From positions 1 to 61,075 of the IMG/VR virus record IMGVR_UViG_3300010354_000093: DNA of 61,075 nt; one strand, 5' to 3'. Made by a program: the position numbers and the translations under genes. This document shows, piece by piece, positions 1 through 7,758 of the stretch. How positions within the stretch are numbered: position 1 is the stretch's first letter; every line of letters begins with the position of its first letter. The DNA comes from a virus. The notes below the pieces were generated by a model. It made no database searches, was not told the DNA's origin, and saw only the letters and a list, made by a program, of their open reading frames with translations.

Positions 1-420
1 GAGTGTGCCGATGCGGCTCACGGCCTCGGTGGGCACATTATTGCTGACGGTGGCTGCACTTGCCCCGGAGACGTTGCAAAGGCTTTTGGCGCTGGTGCAG
101 ACTTTGTGATGCTAGGCGGTATGCTAGCCGGTCATGATGAAGGCGGTGGTGAAGTCAAAGATGGCAAAGTCACATTCTATGGTATGAGTTCGGATACTGC
201 TATGGAAAAGCACCATGGAGGTGTAGCGGAATATCGTAGCAGTGAAGGACGTACTGTTACAATTCCATACAAAGGTGCTGTGGAAAATACCGTTTTAGAT
301 CTATTAGGCGGTATTCGTAGTACCTGTACATACGTAGGTGCACCGTCACTTAAACAATTAAGTAAATGCACTACTTTTATCCGTGTTAACAGACAAATTA
401 ATGATGTGTTTTTAAAATGA
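1..420 (+). CDS. guaC: GMP reductase, C-terminal part (5' end outside window)
   Basis: Partial gene, open from base 1 in frame 1 to the TGA at 418-420, giving 139 C-terminal residues. GMP reductase converts GMP to IMP with NADPH. The visible part carries the flavodoxin-barrel end of the IMPDH/GMPR family: [14 protein letters not shown], the phosphate-loop-like [14 protein letters not shown], the FYGMSS segment and the terminal KCTTFIRV. The [11 protein letters not shown] and TYVGA...TTFIRV signatures fit GMP reductase better than IMP dehydrogenase, which has a longer C-terminus. It overlaps the next gene by 4 bases (ATGA). In a phage it would feed host nucleotides into the purine pool. Family call is firm; the N-terminus is unseen. 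Confidence 0.93.
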   Translation, partial: ECADAAHGLGGHIIADGGCTCPGDVAKAFGAGADFVMLGGMLAGHDEGGGEVKDGKVTFYGMSSDTAMEKHHGGVAEYRSSEGRTVTIPYKGAVENTVLDLLGGIRSTCTYVGAPSLKQLSKCTTFIRVNRQINDVFLK

Positions 421-764
421 AACCAGAAACTCCAGCACAAGGTGTACTCCAAGTAAACGATTGGGGACACAGTAAAATGTACAAAGCCGTGTGTCAATGT
501 GGTAACGACGACTGCACTCATACTATTGATGTCGAGGCGGAAGACCACGGTGATGTTATTGTAACAATTTATACCAAAGTTAGGACCAATTTTTGGTCTA
601 TGACCAGATGGCAACATATTTGGCAACTCTTAATTCGGGGCTATACAGATTTAGAAACTTCCATTGTGATGAATAAACAGGTTGCTCTTAACTATTCAAA
701 TGTGTTACAATCAGCAGTCAACGATATAGAAGAATTTAGGAATAAGAAAAATGTCAAAAATTAA
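417..764 (+). CDS. small Cys-rich protein of unknown function
   Basis: A 115-residue protein I do not recognise by name. It starts in an ATGA overlap with guaC and overlaps queE by 14 bases, so it is translated as part of the same message. The one visible motif is a compact metal-ligand cluster, C26-x-C28-x4-C33-x-H35 ([10 protein letters not shown]), which looks like a small zinc or iron site. The rest is mixed, with a Trp-rich middle (residues 59-70) and an Asn/Lys-rich tail. No signal peptide or membrane segment. Its position between two purine-related enzymes suggests, but does not prove, a metabolic role. Confidence 0.75.
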   Translation: MKPETPAQGVLQVNDWGHSKMYKAVCQCGNDDCTHTIDVEAEDHGDVIVTIYTKVRTNFWSMTRWQHIWQLLIRGYTDLETSIVMNKQVALNYSNVLQSAVNDIEEFRNKKNVKN

Positions 765-1611
765 AATTGCAGAATTATTTTATAGCATTCAAGGCGAAGG
801 ACGTTACATGGGTGTACCGTCCGTTTTCTTACGTACATTTGGTTGTAATTTTAAATGTCAAGGTTTCGGCATGCCCAGAGGTCAACTAAGTACTGAAGCA
901 GACGACCTAGCAGAAGTTGTTCATATGTTTAACAAGTATGAAGAACTACCTTTAGTTAGCACAGGCTGTGATAGCTATGCTAGCTGGCATCCAAGTTTTA
1001 AAGATCTTAGCCCGATGCTCACTACAGATGCTATTGCAGAACGTATTATGGAAATTCTTCCACACGGCGAATGGCAATCAGAACATTTAGTTATTACAGG
1101 CGGCGAGCCTTTGCTAGGTTGGCAACGTGCTTATCCAGACTTGCTCAATCATCCTAAGATGACTGGCTTGCGTGAAATTACATTTGAAACAAATGGTACT
1201 CAAGCACTTACTCCAGAGTTTACACAATATTTGAAAGACTGGCCGTGGCAACATAAAGATAATATTGCTCGAGAGCTTACATTCTCAGTAAGTGCTAAAC
1301 TTCCATGCAGTGGAGAAAAGTGGGAAGACGCCATTCGTCCCGAAATTGTCAAGTCGTATCAAGACATTGGTGCTACTGTATATCTTAAATTTGTTATTTC
1401 TACAGAAGAAGATTTTGCAGATGCTTTACAAGCAACCAAGGAATTCCGTGATGCAGGTTTTCGAGGCCACGTTTATCTAATGCCAGTCGGCGGAGTCGAG
1501 AGTGTTTATGCACTAAATAATCGTACAGTAGCAGAACTTGCTATGAAACACGGACTTAGATACAGTGATCGTTTGCAGGTTCCGCTCTTTAAAAATGAGT
1601 GGGGAACTTAA
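751..1611 (+). CDS. queE: 7-carboxy-7-deazaguanine synthase-like radical SAM enzyme (QueE)
   Basis: QueE makes 7-carboxy-7-deazaguanine from carboxytetrahydropterin, a step towards preQ0/queuosine and, in some phages, 7-deazaguanine DNA modification. The 286-residue product begins with the family hallmark FYSIQGEGRYMGVPSVFLR and has the SAM-contacting TGGEPLL segment and FETNGT. The cluster motif is split: C32-x3-C36, then the third Cys appears at C73 in TGCDSYASW, where cellular enzymes have CxxxCxxCDT. About 34 residues are thus inserted between the second and third ligands, explaining a length greater than the usual 210-240. It overlaps its neighbours by 14 and 1 bases. No QueC, QueD or FolE is visible in the window. 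Confidence 0.9.
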   Translation: MSKIKIAELFYSIQGEGRYMGVPSVFLRTFGCNFKCQGFGMPRGQLSTEADDLAEVVHMFNKYEELPLVSTGCDSYASWHPSFKDLSPMLTTDAIAERIMEILPHGEWQSEHLVITGGEPLLGWQRAYPDLLNHPKMTGLREITFETNGTQALTPEFTQYLKDWPWQHKDNIARELTFSVSAKLPCSGEKWEDAIRPEIVKSYQDIGATVYLKFVISTEEDFADALQATKEFRDAGFRGHVYLMPVGGVESVYALNNRTVAELAMKHGLRYSDRLQVPLFKNEWGT

Positions 1612-3047
1612 TGCATCAACCAGTTAGACATATTTGTATTTTTGGAGCAGGATCGGCAGGGTGGGTTTCAGCGTTAGGTATTAAAGCATTATTGCCTGGT
1701 GTAGAAATTACAATTATTTGTCCTAAAAAACATTCTAGTATTGGAGTGGGTGAGTCTACACTACCTGATTTACTGCACATACTAGAACAAGCCGGTATAG
1801 ATTTACCAGAGTTTATGGTTGCTACTAACTCTGTATTTAAACATGGCATGTATTTTAAGAACTGGGACGGTGAAGGAACTGAATACTGGCATCCTTTTTC
1901 TAATTTAGATCGAACCGGCAATATGTATTCAAGAGCTCATCATTACCACATGATGAGCAAAATCGATCCTGTCAATTTTCCAAGAAAAGACTACTATAAA
2001 CACGTTCACCCAAGCTGGACATTAGCTATTGAAAACAATCTAAGTTCGACAGAGATGGGGCATGCATTACATATTAATGCTATCGAGTTTGCCGATTACG
2101 TAAGAAAATTTGTAGGAAATAGTGTTAGAGTAATTGACTGTGACAATCATCATATTAATCATGATGATAAAAAGATAGAATCAATTATTGTAGACGGCAT
2201 CACAATTAATGCAGATTTATATATCGACTGTAGCGGATTTAATAAAGTACTGATTAGTAAAGTTAGCGAACTTGAACACGATAATTACGAAGCTAATGTA
2301 AATGTGGCATTATTTGGTCGTGTGCAATATAATCATCCTAAAGTAAAGTTTATCCCGTACACTAAAGGAGAAGCAACCAAACACGGTTGGATTTGGACTA
2401 CTCCTATTAGAAATCAAGTCGGTACTGGATGTTGCTACCATAGTAATTTTACTAGCGACGAAGAAGCAATGAAAACTTTTATAGACTATTGGGGCGGTGC
2501 TATAGAAGAAAAAAACATTAGAAAAATACCGTTTCCTTCAACTTCGCTTAAACAACCTTGGGTCAGTAATGTTGTTGCTATTGGTCTTAGTTCTGGGTGG
2601 GTGGAACCGTTGGAAGCAACAGGATTAAGTACATTTATCCAAGCTATTAGTAGCTTAACTCGATTTCTAGAAAATCATTATTATGATCAGGATGTTATAA
2701 ACAGGTATAACGCTAATACTGTAAATCACATAGAAGACATCAAAGATTTTATTGATGTACACTACACACTTAGTAGCCGAAGAGATAGCGACTTCTGGAG
2801 ATGGGCTACAAGCCGAAAAATGCATCCTAGGTTGGAATCAAAATTAGAAATATATCGTAAATTCTTACCTAACTTAAACAATAGGCAGTCAACATACTCG
2901 TGGGCGTTTAATGACATTTCATGGATTGATACATTAACAGGATACAATTTTGATTTCGATCCTATCACTAATACCCCGCAATGGTTGTTAAATAAACGCG
3001 ATATGGAACTGTACATGGATTTTAATAAAATGGTAAAGGGTCAATAA
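1611..3047 (+). CDS. flavin-dependent halogenase, tryptophan-halogenase family (VirX1-like)
   Basis: Predicted FADH2-dependent halogenase of the PrnA/RebH superfamily, to which the cyanophage enzyme VirX1 belongs. Read from the ATG in a TAATG overlap with queE (a GTG four codons earlier is possible), giving 478 residues. Visible features in order: Rossmann motif GAGSAG (12-17), IGVGESTLP (44-52), the lysine that positions hypohalous acid (K77 in FKHGMYFKNW), DCSGF (206-210), the halogenase signature as WIWTTP (260-265; consensus WxWxIP) and EPLEATG with the catalytic-type Glu (E335). All key residues are present, so an active halogenase is likely. Substrate and halide are unknown. A flavin reductase is not visible and may come from the host. 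Confidence 0.9.
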   Translation: MHQPVRHICIFGAGSAGWVSALGIKALLPGVEITIICPKKHSSIGVGESTLPDLLHILEQAGIDLPEFMVATNSVFKHGMYFKNWDGEGTEYWHPFSNLDRTGNMYSRAHHYHMMSKIDPVNFPRKDYYKHVHPSWTLAIENNLSSTEMGHALHINAIEFADYVRKFVGNSVRVIDCDNHHINHDDKKIESIIVDGITINADLYIDCSGFNKVLISKVSELEHDNYEANVNVALFGRVQYNHPKVKFIPYTKGEATKHGWIWTTPIRNQVGTGCCYHSNFTSDEEAMKTFIDYWGGAIEEKNIRKIPFPSTSLKQPWVSNVVAIGLSSGWVEPLEATGLSTFIQAISSLTRFLENHYYDQDVINRYNANTVNHIEDIKDFIDVHYTLSSRRDSDFWRWATSRKMHPRLESKLEIYRKFLPNLNNRQSTYSWAFNDISWIDTLTGYNFDFDPITNTPQWLLNKRDMELYMDFNKMVKGQ

Positions 3048-3337
3048 TGGAATTGTGGCAAAAAGTAAAAGATTTCTGGGTTCGTAGTTATACCAGCGAC
3101 AGACGTGCATTTTATTATGAAACTGTAGCAAGTGCATGTGTGTTTATATCTATGACTTGGATTAGCATTACAGCTCAACATCCGCCAATGCATCTAATTT
3201 ATCCTATTAGTTTTACAGGTGCAGTTTTTAGTATTTTAGCATTTGTCAGGAGAGGAGCAGGTTGGCCATTAGTTATGACTTGTTATTTTGCTTGCTTACA
3301 TGTGTTTGGGTTCGGAAGAGCTATGGGATGGTATTAA
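3047..3337 (+). CDS. small integral membrane protein
   Basis: A 96-residue protein starting in a TAATG overlap with the halogenase stop. After a charged N-terminus (residues 1-22) it has three hydrophobic stretches, about 28-43, 50-67 and 74-91, with two Arg between the second and third, so it is probably a three-pass inner-membrane protein. I recognise no family. Its position inside the halogenase/oxygenase block suggests it could anchor or transport a substrate or product, but nothing in the sequence identifies a ligand. A holin-like role is an alternative but the location among metabolic genes argues against it. Confidence 0.75.
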   Translation: MELWQKVKDFWVRSYTSDRRAFYYETVASACVFISMTWISITAQHPPMHLIYPISFTGAVFSILAFVRRGAGWPLVMTCYFACLHVFGFGRAMGWY

Positions 3338-3338
3338 T

Positions 3339-3788
3339 ATGAAAAAACTTATGAGAAAATTGCTTGGCATAGAAGAGATAGAAAAAAACATCGCCATTGC
3401 ACAAGCTAAACTGGAAGAGACGGAGCGTCTTAGAACGGAGGCGTTAGAAAGAGCATCGGAAGCATTGGCTAAAGAAGAAGAAGCTAAACTTACTCCTAAA
3501 GATCGGGCAACTAAAAAGAAAGAGCCATGGGTTGCCGTTTTAGATACTCATGTTAATAAAGATAATATTCGAAACGGATTTTTTGAGTTAGATTGGAATG
3601 AATATTTTATAGAAGAACTTAAAAAATCTGGTTACGGGTTTGACGGTGATTTAGAAGAAGAAATAGTAGATCGTTGGTTCCGAGATTTAGCAAGAAACAT
3701 GCTAACTGACGAAGGACTTGATCCAAATAGGGGCGCTGGTTTTATTGATGTAAGAAAAATATCGCCTGATAAATCTGAAGTAAGTTAA
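3339..3788 (+). CDS. coiled-coil protein of unknown function
   Basis: The ATG at 3339 follows the previous stop by one base and gives 149 residues; an in-frame start farther upstream would overlap the membrane gene by 50 bases and is less likely. Residues 1-10 are basic (MKKLMRKLLG), about 13-55 form a highly charged Glu/Ala/Lys coiled coil, and the C-terminal 90 residues are an acidic globular domain with NGFFELDWNEYFIEELKKSG and VDRWFRDLARNML. I associate this domain with conserved unknown proteins of aquatic T4-like phages but cannot name it. It ends in an ATGA-type overlap with the oxygenase gene. Confidence 0.75.
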   Translation: MKKLMRKLLGIEEIEKNIAIAQAKLEETERLRTEALERASEALAKEEEAKLTPKDRATKKKEPWVAVLDTHVNKDNIRNGFFELDWNEYFIEELKKSGYGFDGDLEEEIVDRWFRDLARNMLTDEGLDPNRGAGFIDVRKISPDKSEVS

Positions 3789-4360
3789 TGAAAATTATAG
3801 ACAAAAACGATTATATCGAAAGATACGATTTCAGTAAATTAATTACCGAAGAAGATAATAAAGAAATTATGCGTATTAGCAAAGAGCTAATTGACGCAGG
3901 ATTATACTTTACTAATAGTCCTAAATATCAAACCAAGGCTAATTTATTTGCCAGGCCTGAACCCGTGTTTCTTAAAATGAGGCAAAGTTTTATCTATAGT
4001 TGCTTTATGTTTTTAGGCAAAGAAGTTAAAATCAAAGGAATAAACAGTTGGGTGTTTATGACAAAACACGGTGACGAAATTGATAGACAACAGCTATGGC
4101 ATCATCATCACTACGATAAAGAATTTGGTAAAGTAAGTGGAATATGGTATGTAAACATTCCCGAAGATGCAGGGGATTACAATCATTCCGGAACTGAATT
4201 TGCATTAGATGGAGTTGATGGTACTGATAAAGTACTTGTGCGACCATCTGAGTCTACTTGGATTGTTTATCCAAGTAAATTATGGCACCGGCCGGCGTTG
4301 ACGTACAATAAAGAAAATTACAGATTTGTATTTGCGGCCGACTTGGAGTATTTACTATGA
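3788..4360 (+). CDS. putative 2-oxoglutarate/Fe(II)-dependent oxygenase
   Basis: A 190-residue protein with the facial triad of the 2OG-Fe(II) superfamily: H108-Y-D110 within WHHHHYDKE, distal H167 in LWHRP, and R179 twelve residues later, the usual 2OG-carboxylate partner. The strand SGIWYVNIPED following the first ligands is typical of the prolyl-hydroxylase-like group (related to 2OG-FeII_Oxy_5). Such enzymes hydroxylate peptides or small molecules. The gene overlaps its neighbours on both sides (1 and 4 bases) and sits between two flavin halogenase homologues, which suggests action on the same substrate. The HxD ligand is an aspartate, so the non-haem iron halogenase variant (HxG/A) is not indicated. 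Substrate unknown. Confidence 0.82.
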   Translation: MKIIDKNDYIERYDFSKLITEEDNKEIMRISKELIDAGLYFTNSPKYQTKANLFARPEPVFLKMRQSFIYSCFMFLGKEVKIKGINSWVFMTKHGDEIDRQQLWHHHHYDKEFGKVSGIWYVNIPEDAGDYNHSGTEFALDGVDGTDKVLVRPSESTWIVYPSKLWHRPALTYNKENYRFVFAADLEYLL

Positions 4361-5547
4361 AGCTTGCAGTTCTTGGTGTTGGGACTGCTGGACTCACATC
4401 ATTATCACATTGCCTTGCTCATTTAAATGATGAGTGGACTATATACTCTATAAGCGATCCTGCAACACCTATTTTAGGGATTGGCGAAAGTACTACTCCA
4501 TTAATTCCCGGGCAGTTGTACAACGGTGCAAGATTTACTTTATTAGAAGATTCTAACGAGTTAGATGCAACTGTAAAATATGGTGTCAAGTATGTTGGTT
4601 GGCGCGAAAAAGATTTTTTTAGTCATATACTTCCGCCAAACCATGCAATACATTTTAATAATTTTAAACTTAAAGAATTTTGTTTTAAAAGGTTTGCGGA
4701 TCGTTGGAAAGATAAATTTAAGATTATATACGGAAAAATTAATTATTTAGAGAATCAGAAATCTTGGGCTACTGTATCTGTAGAAGATCAAGTTTATAAT
4801 TTTGACTATGTTATTGACTGTAGAGGATATCCAGAAAACTATACCGACTACAACGTATTAGAGTCTATTCCAGTAAATCATTGTCTTGTACACACAGTAA
4901 ACGAACCAGGTGAGTGGACCTGGACATATCACAAAGCCCATAGAAACGGATGGATGTTTGGCATTCCTTTAAAATCTAGGCAAGGATGGGGTTATTTGTA
5001 TAACGACAAAATAACTCCCCGAGAAGATGCTGTTGCAGATATTGCAGAGAGGTTAGGTGTTAACTCTAAAGAGCTAGCTTTAAGAGAATTTTCTTTTAAA
5101 ACATACTATGCAAAAAAGTTCATGGAAGGGCGTGTTATTAAAAATGGTAATCGCGCACTATTCTTTGAACCAATGGAGGCGCTGTCAGGATCATTCTATG
5201 GAACATTAATGAGATCGTTCATCAGTTTTATAGCAGGCGACATTGATGAAGACTATTTCAATACTAGCTTAACACATACTGCACAGGATTTTGAAAATTT
5301 TATCTGTTTTATGTATCACGGCGGTTCAAATTACGAATCGAAGTTCTGGGAAATAACCAAAAATAGATGCCGGGCTCATTTACACAACAACGAGCGATTC
5401 AACTATTTTATCGATTTAATAAGAACACTTAAACCTCACGAATTTGAACACAAAATGTGGACTCCATTTTTGTCAACCAATTGGATTGACTTTGATCGAG
5501 ATTTAGGATATAATTACTTTAATCCTAACTCTAAAGAACGACCATGA
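4357..5547 (+). CDS. second flavin-dependent halogenase-like protein, diverged
   Basis: A 396-residue member of the same FAD superfamily as the 1611-3047 product but only distantly similar and about 80 residues shorter. It keeps the Rossmann motif GVGTAG (7-12), GIGESTTP (41-48), the lysine K74 in TVKYGVKYVGW, DCRGY, and the Glu of EPMEALSG (E274). The diagnostic WxWxIP motif reads WMFGIP (W199-M-F201-G-I-P), so the second Trp is Phe. It may be an active halogenase with altered specificity, a flavin monooxygenase, or a partner of the first enzyme. It overlaps the oxygenase by 4 bases and the RNase H gene by 4. Confidence 0.82.
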   Translation: MKLAVLGVGTAGLTSLSHCLAHLNDEWTIYSISDPATPILGIGESTTPLIPGQLYNGARFTLLEDSNELDATVKYGVKYVGWREKDFFSHILPPNHAIHFNNFKLKEFCFKRFADRWKDKFKIIYGKINYLENQKSWATVSVEDQVYNFDYVIDCRGYPENYTDYNVLESIPVNHCLVHTVNEPGEWTWTYHKAHRNGWMFGIPLKSRQGWGYLYNDKITPREDAVADIAERLGVNSKELALREFSFKTYYAKKFMEGRVIKNGNRALFFEPMEALSGSFYGTLMRSFISFIAGDIDEDYFNTSLTHTAQDFENFICFMYHGGSNYESKFWEITKNRCRAHLHNNERFNYFIDLIRTLKPHEFEHKMWTPFLSTNWIDFDRDLGYNYFNPNSKERP

Positions 5548-6530
5548 CTTATATTATCGTAGATACTGCTAACACATTTTTTCGTGCTAGACACGTAGTA
5601 AACGGATCTAGTGACATTAAATTAGGCATGGCATTCCACATTACGTTTAATAGTATTAAAAAAGCATGGAACGATTTTAACGGAAGCCATGTTGTTTTCT
5701 GCCTAGAAGGCAGATCGTGGCGCAAAGACTTTTACGAGCCTTATAAACGTAATCGTGCAGAAAGTCGTGCGGCACTCACTGCAAAAGAACAAGAAGAAGA
5801 CAAACTGTTTTGGGAAGCGTTTGACGAATTCAAACAGTTTGTAATTGAAAAAACTAACTGTACTGTATTGCATCATCCTCAACTAGAAGCAGACGATCTT
5901 ATTGCAGGGTTCATTCAATCACATACAAAAGATAAACATGTGATCATTTCAACAGACAGCGATTTTTATCAACTAATTGCCGAGAACGTAAGTCAATACA
6001 ATGGTGTTCAAGAGCATCATATCACGCACGAAGGTATTTTTGATGCAAAAGGTAAACTTGTTAAAGACAAAAAAACTAACGAAGCAAAAGAAATCCCTAA
6101 TCCCGAATGGCTACTTTTTGAAAAATGTATGCGCGGTGATACCAGTGATAATGTCTTCTCGGCGTACCCAGGTGTACGTGTTAAAGGCACAAAAAACAAA
6201 GTGGGTCTTACTGAAGCGTTCCAAGATCGTAATAGCAAAGGCTTTGCGTGGAACAATCTCATGCTTCAGAGATGGGTTGATCACGAAGGAAAAGAACATA
6301 GAGTAAAAGAAGATTACGAACGCAATCGCATACTCATCGACTTGGCTGCTCAACCAGAAGAAATTAAAACACTTATTCGCAAAACTATAGAAGTAGATTG
6401 CATACCAAAAGATGTTACACAAGTTGGCATTCGTATGCTTAAATTCTGTAATGCTTGGGATATGAAAAAAATAGCAGATAACATTCAGCAATATGCTGAA
6501 CCCTTTCAAGCAAAATATCAAAGGAAATAA
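5544..6530 (+). CDS. rnh: RNase H / 5'-3' exonuclease of the FEN-1 family (T4 RNase H type)
   Basis: Removes RNA primers from lagging-strand fragments, as T4 RNase H does. The 328-residue protein has the family's acidic clusters: N-terminal IIVDTANTFF, then EADDLIAGF, ISTDSDFYQL and RGDTSDNVFSAYPGV, which together build the two-metal active site and the helix-hairpin-helix-like DNA-binding loop. Length is close to T4 RNase H (about 305). It starts in an ATGA overlap with the halogenase-like gene, so a core replication gene is coupled to the accessory block. Confidence 0.9.
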   Translation: MTYIIVDTANTFFRARHVVNGSSDIKLGMAFHITFNSIKKAWNDFNGSHVVFCLEGRSWRKDFYEPYKRNRAESRAALTAKEQEEDKLFWEAFDEFKQFVIEKTNCTVLHHPQLEADDLIAGFIQSHTKDKHVIISTDSDFYQLIAENVSQYNGVQEHHITHEGIFDAKGKLVKDKKTNEAKEIPNPEWLLFEKCMRGDTSDNVFSAYPGVRVKGTKNKVGLTEAFQDRNSKGFAWNNLMLQRWVDHEGKEHRVKEDYERNRILIDLAAQPEEIKTLIRKTIEVDCIPKDVTQVGIRMLKFCNAWDMKKIADNIQQYAEPFQAKYQRK

Positions 6531-6532
6531 AA

Positions 6533-6733
6533 ATGGCACGTAAAAAGAAAGAAGATTCTTCAGAGACATGGCCTAAAGTTATACAAGGCAGTCACAGTAC
6601 TAGAACAGAATACGAAGATGGCCGTATAGAGTTTGTTACAGACTGGGATGCACTACAGCGAGATGTGCGCGAAGCTATCGCCAGCGTAGAAAACAAAACT
6701 GAAGAAAAGCCTAAGCGTACAAGGAAAAAATAA
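6533..6733 (+). CDS. small charged hypothetical protein
   Basis: Sixty-six residues, with a strong ribosome-binding site (AAAGGA at about 6522-6527). Both ends are Lys/Arg-rich (ARKKKED at the start, PKRTRKK at the end) around an acidic middle. No recognised domain. The basic tails would suit nucleic-acid contact, but this is only a compositional remark. It follows RNase H by two bases and overlaps the next gene by one. Confidence 0.65.
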   Translation: MARKKKEDSSETWPKVIQGSHSTRTEYEDGRIEFVTDWDALQRDVREAIASVENKTEEKPKRTRKK

Positions 6734-7212
6734 TGACAGAGATACACGCCAAGCCCATTGTTGATGGCAAATTTTGGATCGTCGAGATGAACGGCGAAAA
6801 AATTGCTACATTACATAAAAAAGAAAATAATAAATTTCTACTGAGTAGTACTACCGGGGAAGTCGTTTTCAATAAGAAAGAAGAACTGACTAATCAGTTT
6901 GGTAGAGATTTCTTTTTATCTAACTCAAAAGTAAAAGTCACAAACCTTGAACCTAAAGAGTGCCACGGATATCCTACCAGCTGTAAACCAAATAATTCAA
7001 TGTACGATGTGCGTAGGAAATTGCCGTTGTTTACAAAGAGCGCACAAAGTAAAAGTCTGTACTGTGCCGGATACTATATCATTAAGTTCGATAAAGGATG
7101 GGTTAAAAGTTTTTGCCCTAAGGCAATTACTGTTGAAAGATATCCGTATAAAGGCCCTTTTAAAACTGAAATTGAAATGAAACAGGTGTTGGCAAATGCA
7201 AAATCAAATTAA
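6733..7212 (+). CDS. conserved hypothetical phage protein
   Basis: A 159-residue soluble protein of unknown function. The C-terminal half is the distinctive part: ECHGYPTSCKP, KLPLFTKS, KSLYCAGYYII and GWVKSFCPK contain four Cys that could bind a metal or form a conserved core. I recall this block from aquatic T4-like phages but cannot assign a role. It starts in a TAATG overlap and overlaps the next gene by 17 bases. Confidence 0.75.
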   Translation: MTEIHAKPIVDGKFWIVEMNGEKIATLHKKENNKFLLSSTTGEVVFNKKEELTNQFGRDFFLSNSKVKVTNLEPKECHGYPTSCKPNNSMYDVRRKLPLFTKSAQSKSLYCAGYYIIKFDKGWVKSFCPKAITVERYPYKGPFKTEIEMKQVLANAKSN

Positions 7213-7441
7213 TACTTCACCGTTTTCACAATTTGCACAGATACTACGGGCCGCAGAGCAAGCTCAAAGCAAAGAGGTAAAATTACCCATTCATCAAGCA
7301 AGAGCTTTAAATCTAGCTCTTCTTGAAGTTTTAAGTAAATTAACACAAGACTACGAGAGTCTTTTTAACGAACTACGCAAAAATAAAGATTCTGAAGTTA
7401 TTAGTGTAACTATGGATGGCGGTACTTTTAACAAAGAATAG
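7196..7441 (+). CDS. small hypothetical helical protein
   Basis: Eighty-one residues, predicted mostly helical ([38 protein letters not shown] is interrupted here only by its own length), with no known motif. It overlaps the preceding gene by 17 bases in another frame and is the last gene before a short non-coding gap at 7442-7473 that holds a late-promoter-like octamer and a hairpin. Confidence 0.6.
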   Translation: MQNQINTSPFSQFAQILRAAEQAQSKEVKLPIHQARALNLALLEVLSKLTQDYESLFNELRKNKDSEVISVTMDGGTFNKE

Positions 7442-7442
7442 A

Positions 7443-7450
7443 GATAAATA
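7443..7450 (+). promoter_or_regulatory. possible late promoter GATAAATA
   Basis: GATAAATA matches the NATAAATA octamer seen upstream of the late genes of this phage. Initiation would fall inside the hairpin that precedes the ATG at 7474. The region is otherwise an early-type operon, so this is a weak call. Confidence 0.35.
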
Positions 7451-7452
7451 TA

Positions 7453-7472
7453 TGCGTATATTTGGATACGCA
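7453..7472 (+). promoter_or_regulatory. hairpin immediately upstream of the 7474 start codon
   Basis: Perfect 7-base inverted repeat TGCGTAT / ATACGCA with a 6-base loop, ending one base before the ATG. The usual Shine-Dalgarno position is occupied by the stem, so it could modulate translation of the 7474 gene or act as an mRNA 5' end stabiliser. Confidence 0.5.
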
Positions 7473-7473
7473 A

Positions 7474-7758
7474 ATGAGTAGACCTAAACCAAAAATTCTT
7501 TTAGAACACGTTAATAAAAAGACATATAAAGCCGAACAGATTTTAGAAGCCGACGCTATATGGGCTGTGTTTTACAAGAACGAACCGTTTAATTTAAAAT
7601 CATTTAATAGTCTGACTAGCTATCCAGGCCCAAAATATAAAAAAGTGTCTTTCTCAAATCCCGGGCATGCACACAATTTGGCAAAGAAGTTAAATTTAAC
7701 ATTTGGGTGTGAAGATTTTCAAGTAGTTAAACTTACCCAAGGCCAAATTATAAAATGA
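7474..7758 (+). CDS. conserved hypothetical phage protein
   Basis: Ninety-four residues from the ATG at 7474 ([13 protein letters not shown]); an in-frame TTG four codons upstream lies within the hairpin and is less likely. The core [19 protein letters not shown] and [22 protein letters not shown] resembles unknown proteins of aquatic T4-like phages. No catalytic motif is apparent. There is no good ribosome-binding site, the place being taken by the 7453-7472 hairpin. Ends in an ATGA overlap with the next gene. Confidence 0.7.
   Translation: MSRPKPKILLEHVNKKTYKAEQILEADAIWAVFYKNEPFNLKSFNSLTSYPGPKYKKVSFSNPGHAHNLAKKLNLTFGCEDFQVVKLTQGQIIK

Noticed and set aside
4097-4117. HHHH run in the oxygenase as an engineered His-tag
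   Set aside because: It lies at the natural HxD iron site in the middle of the protein.
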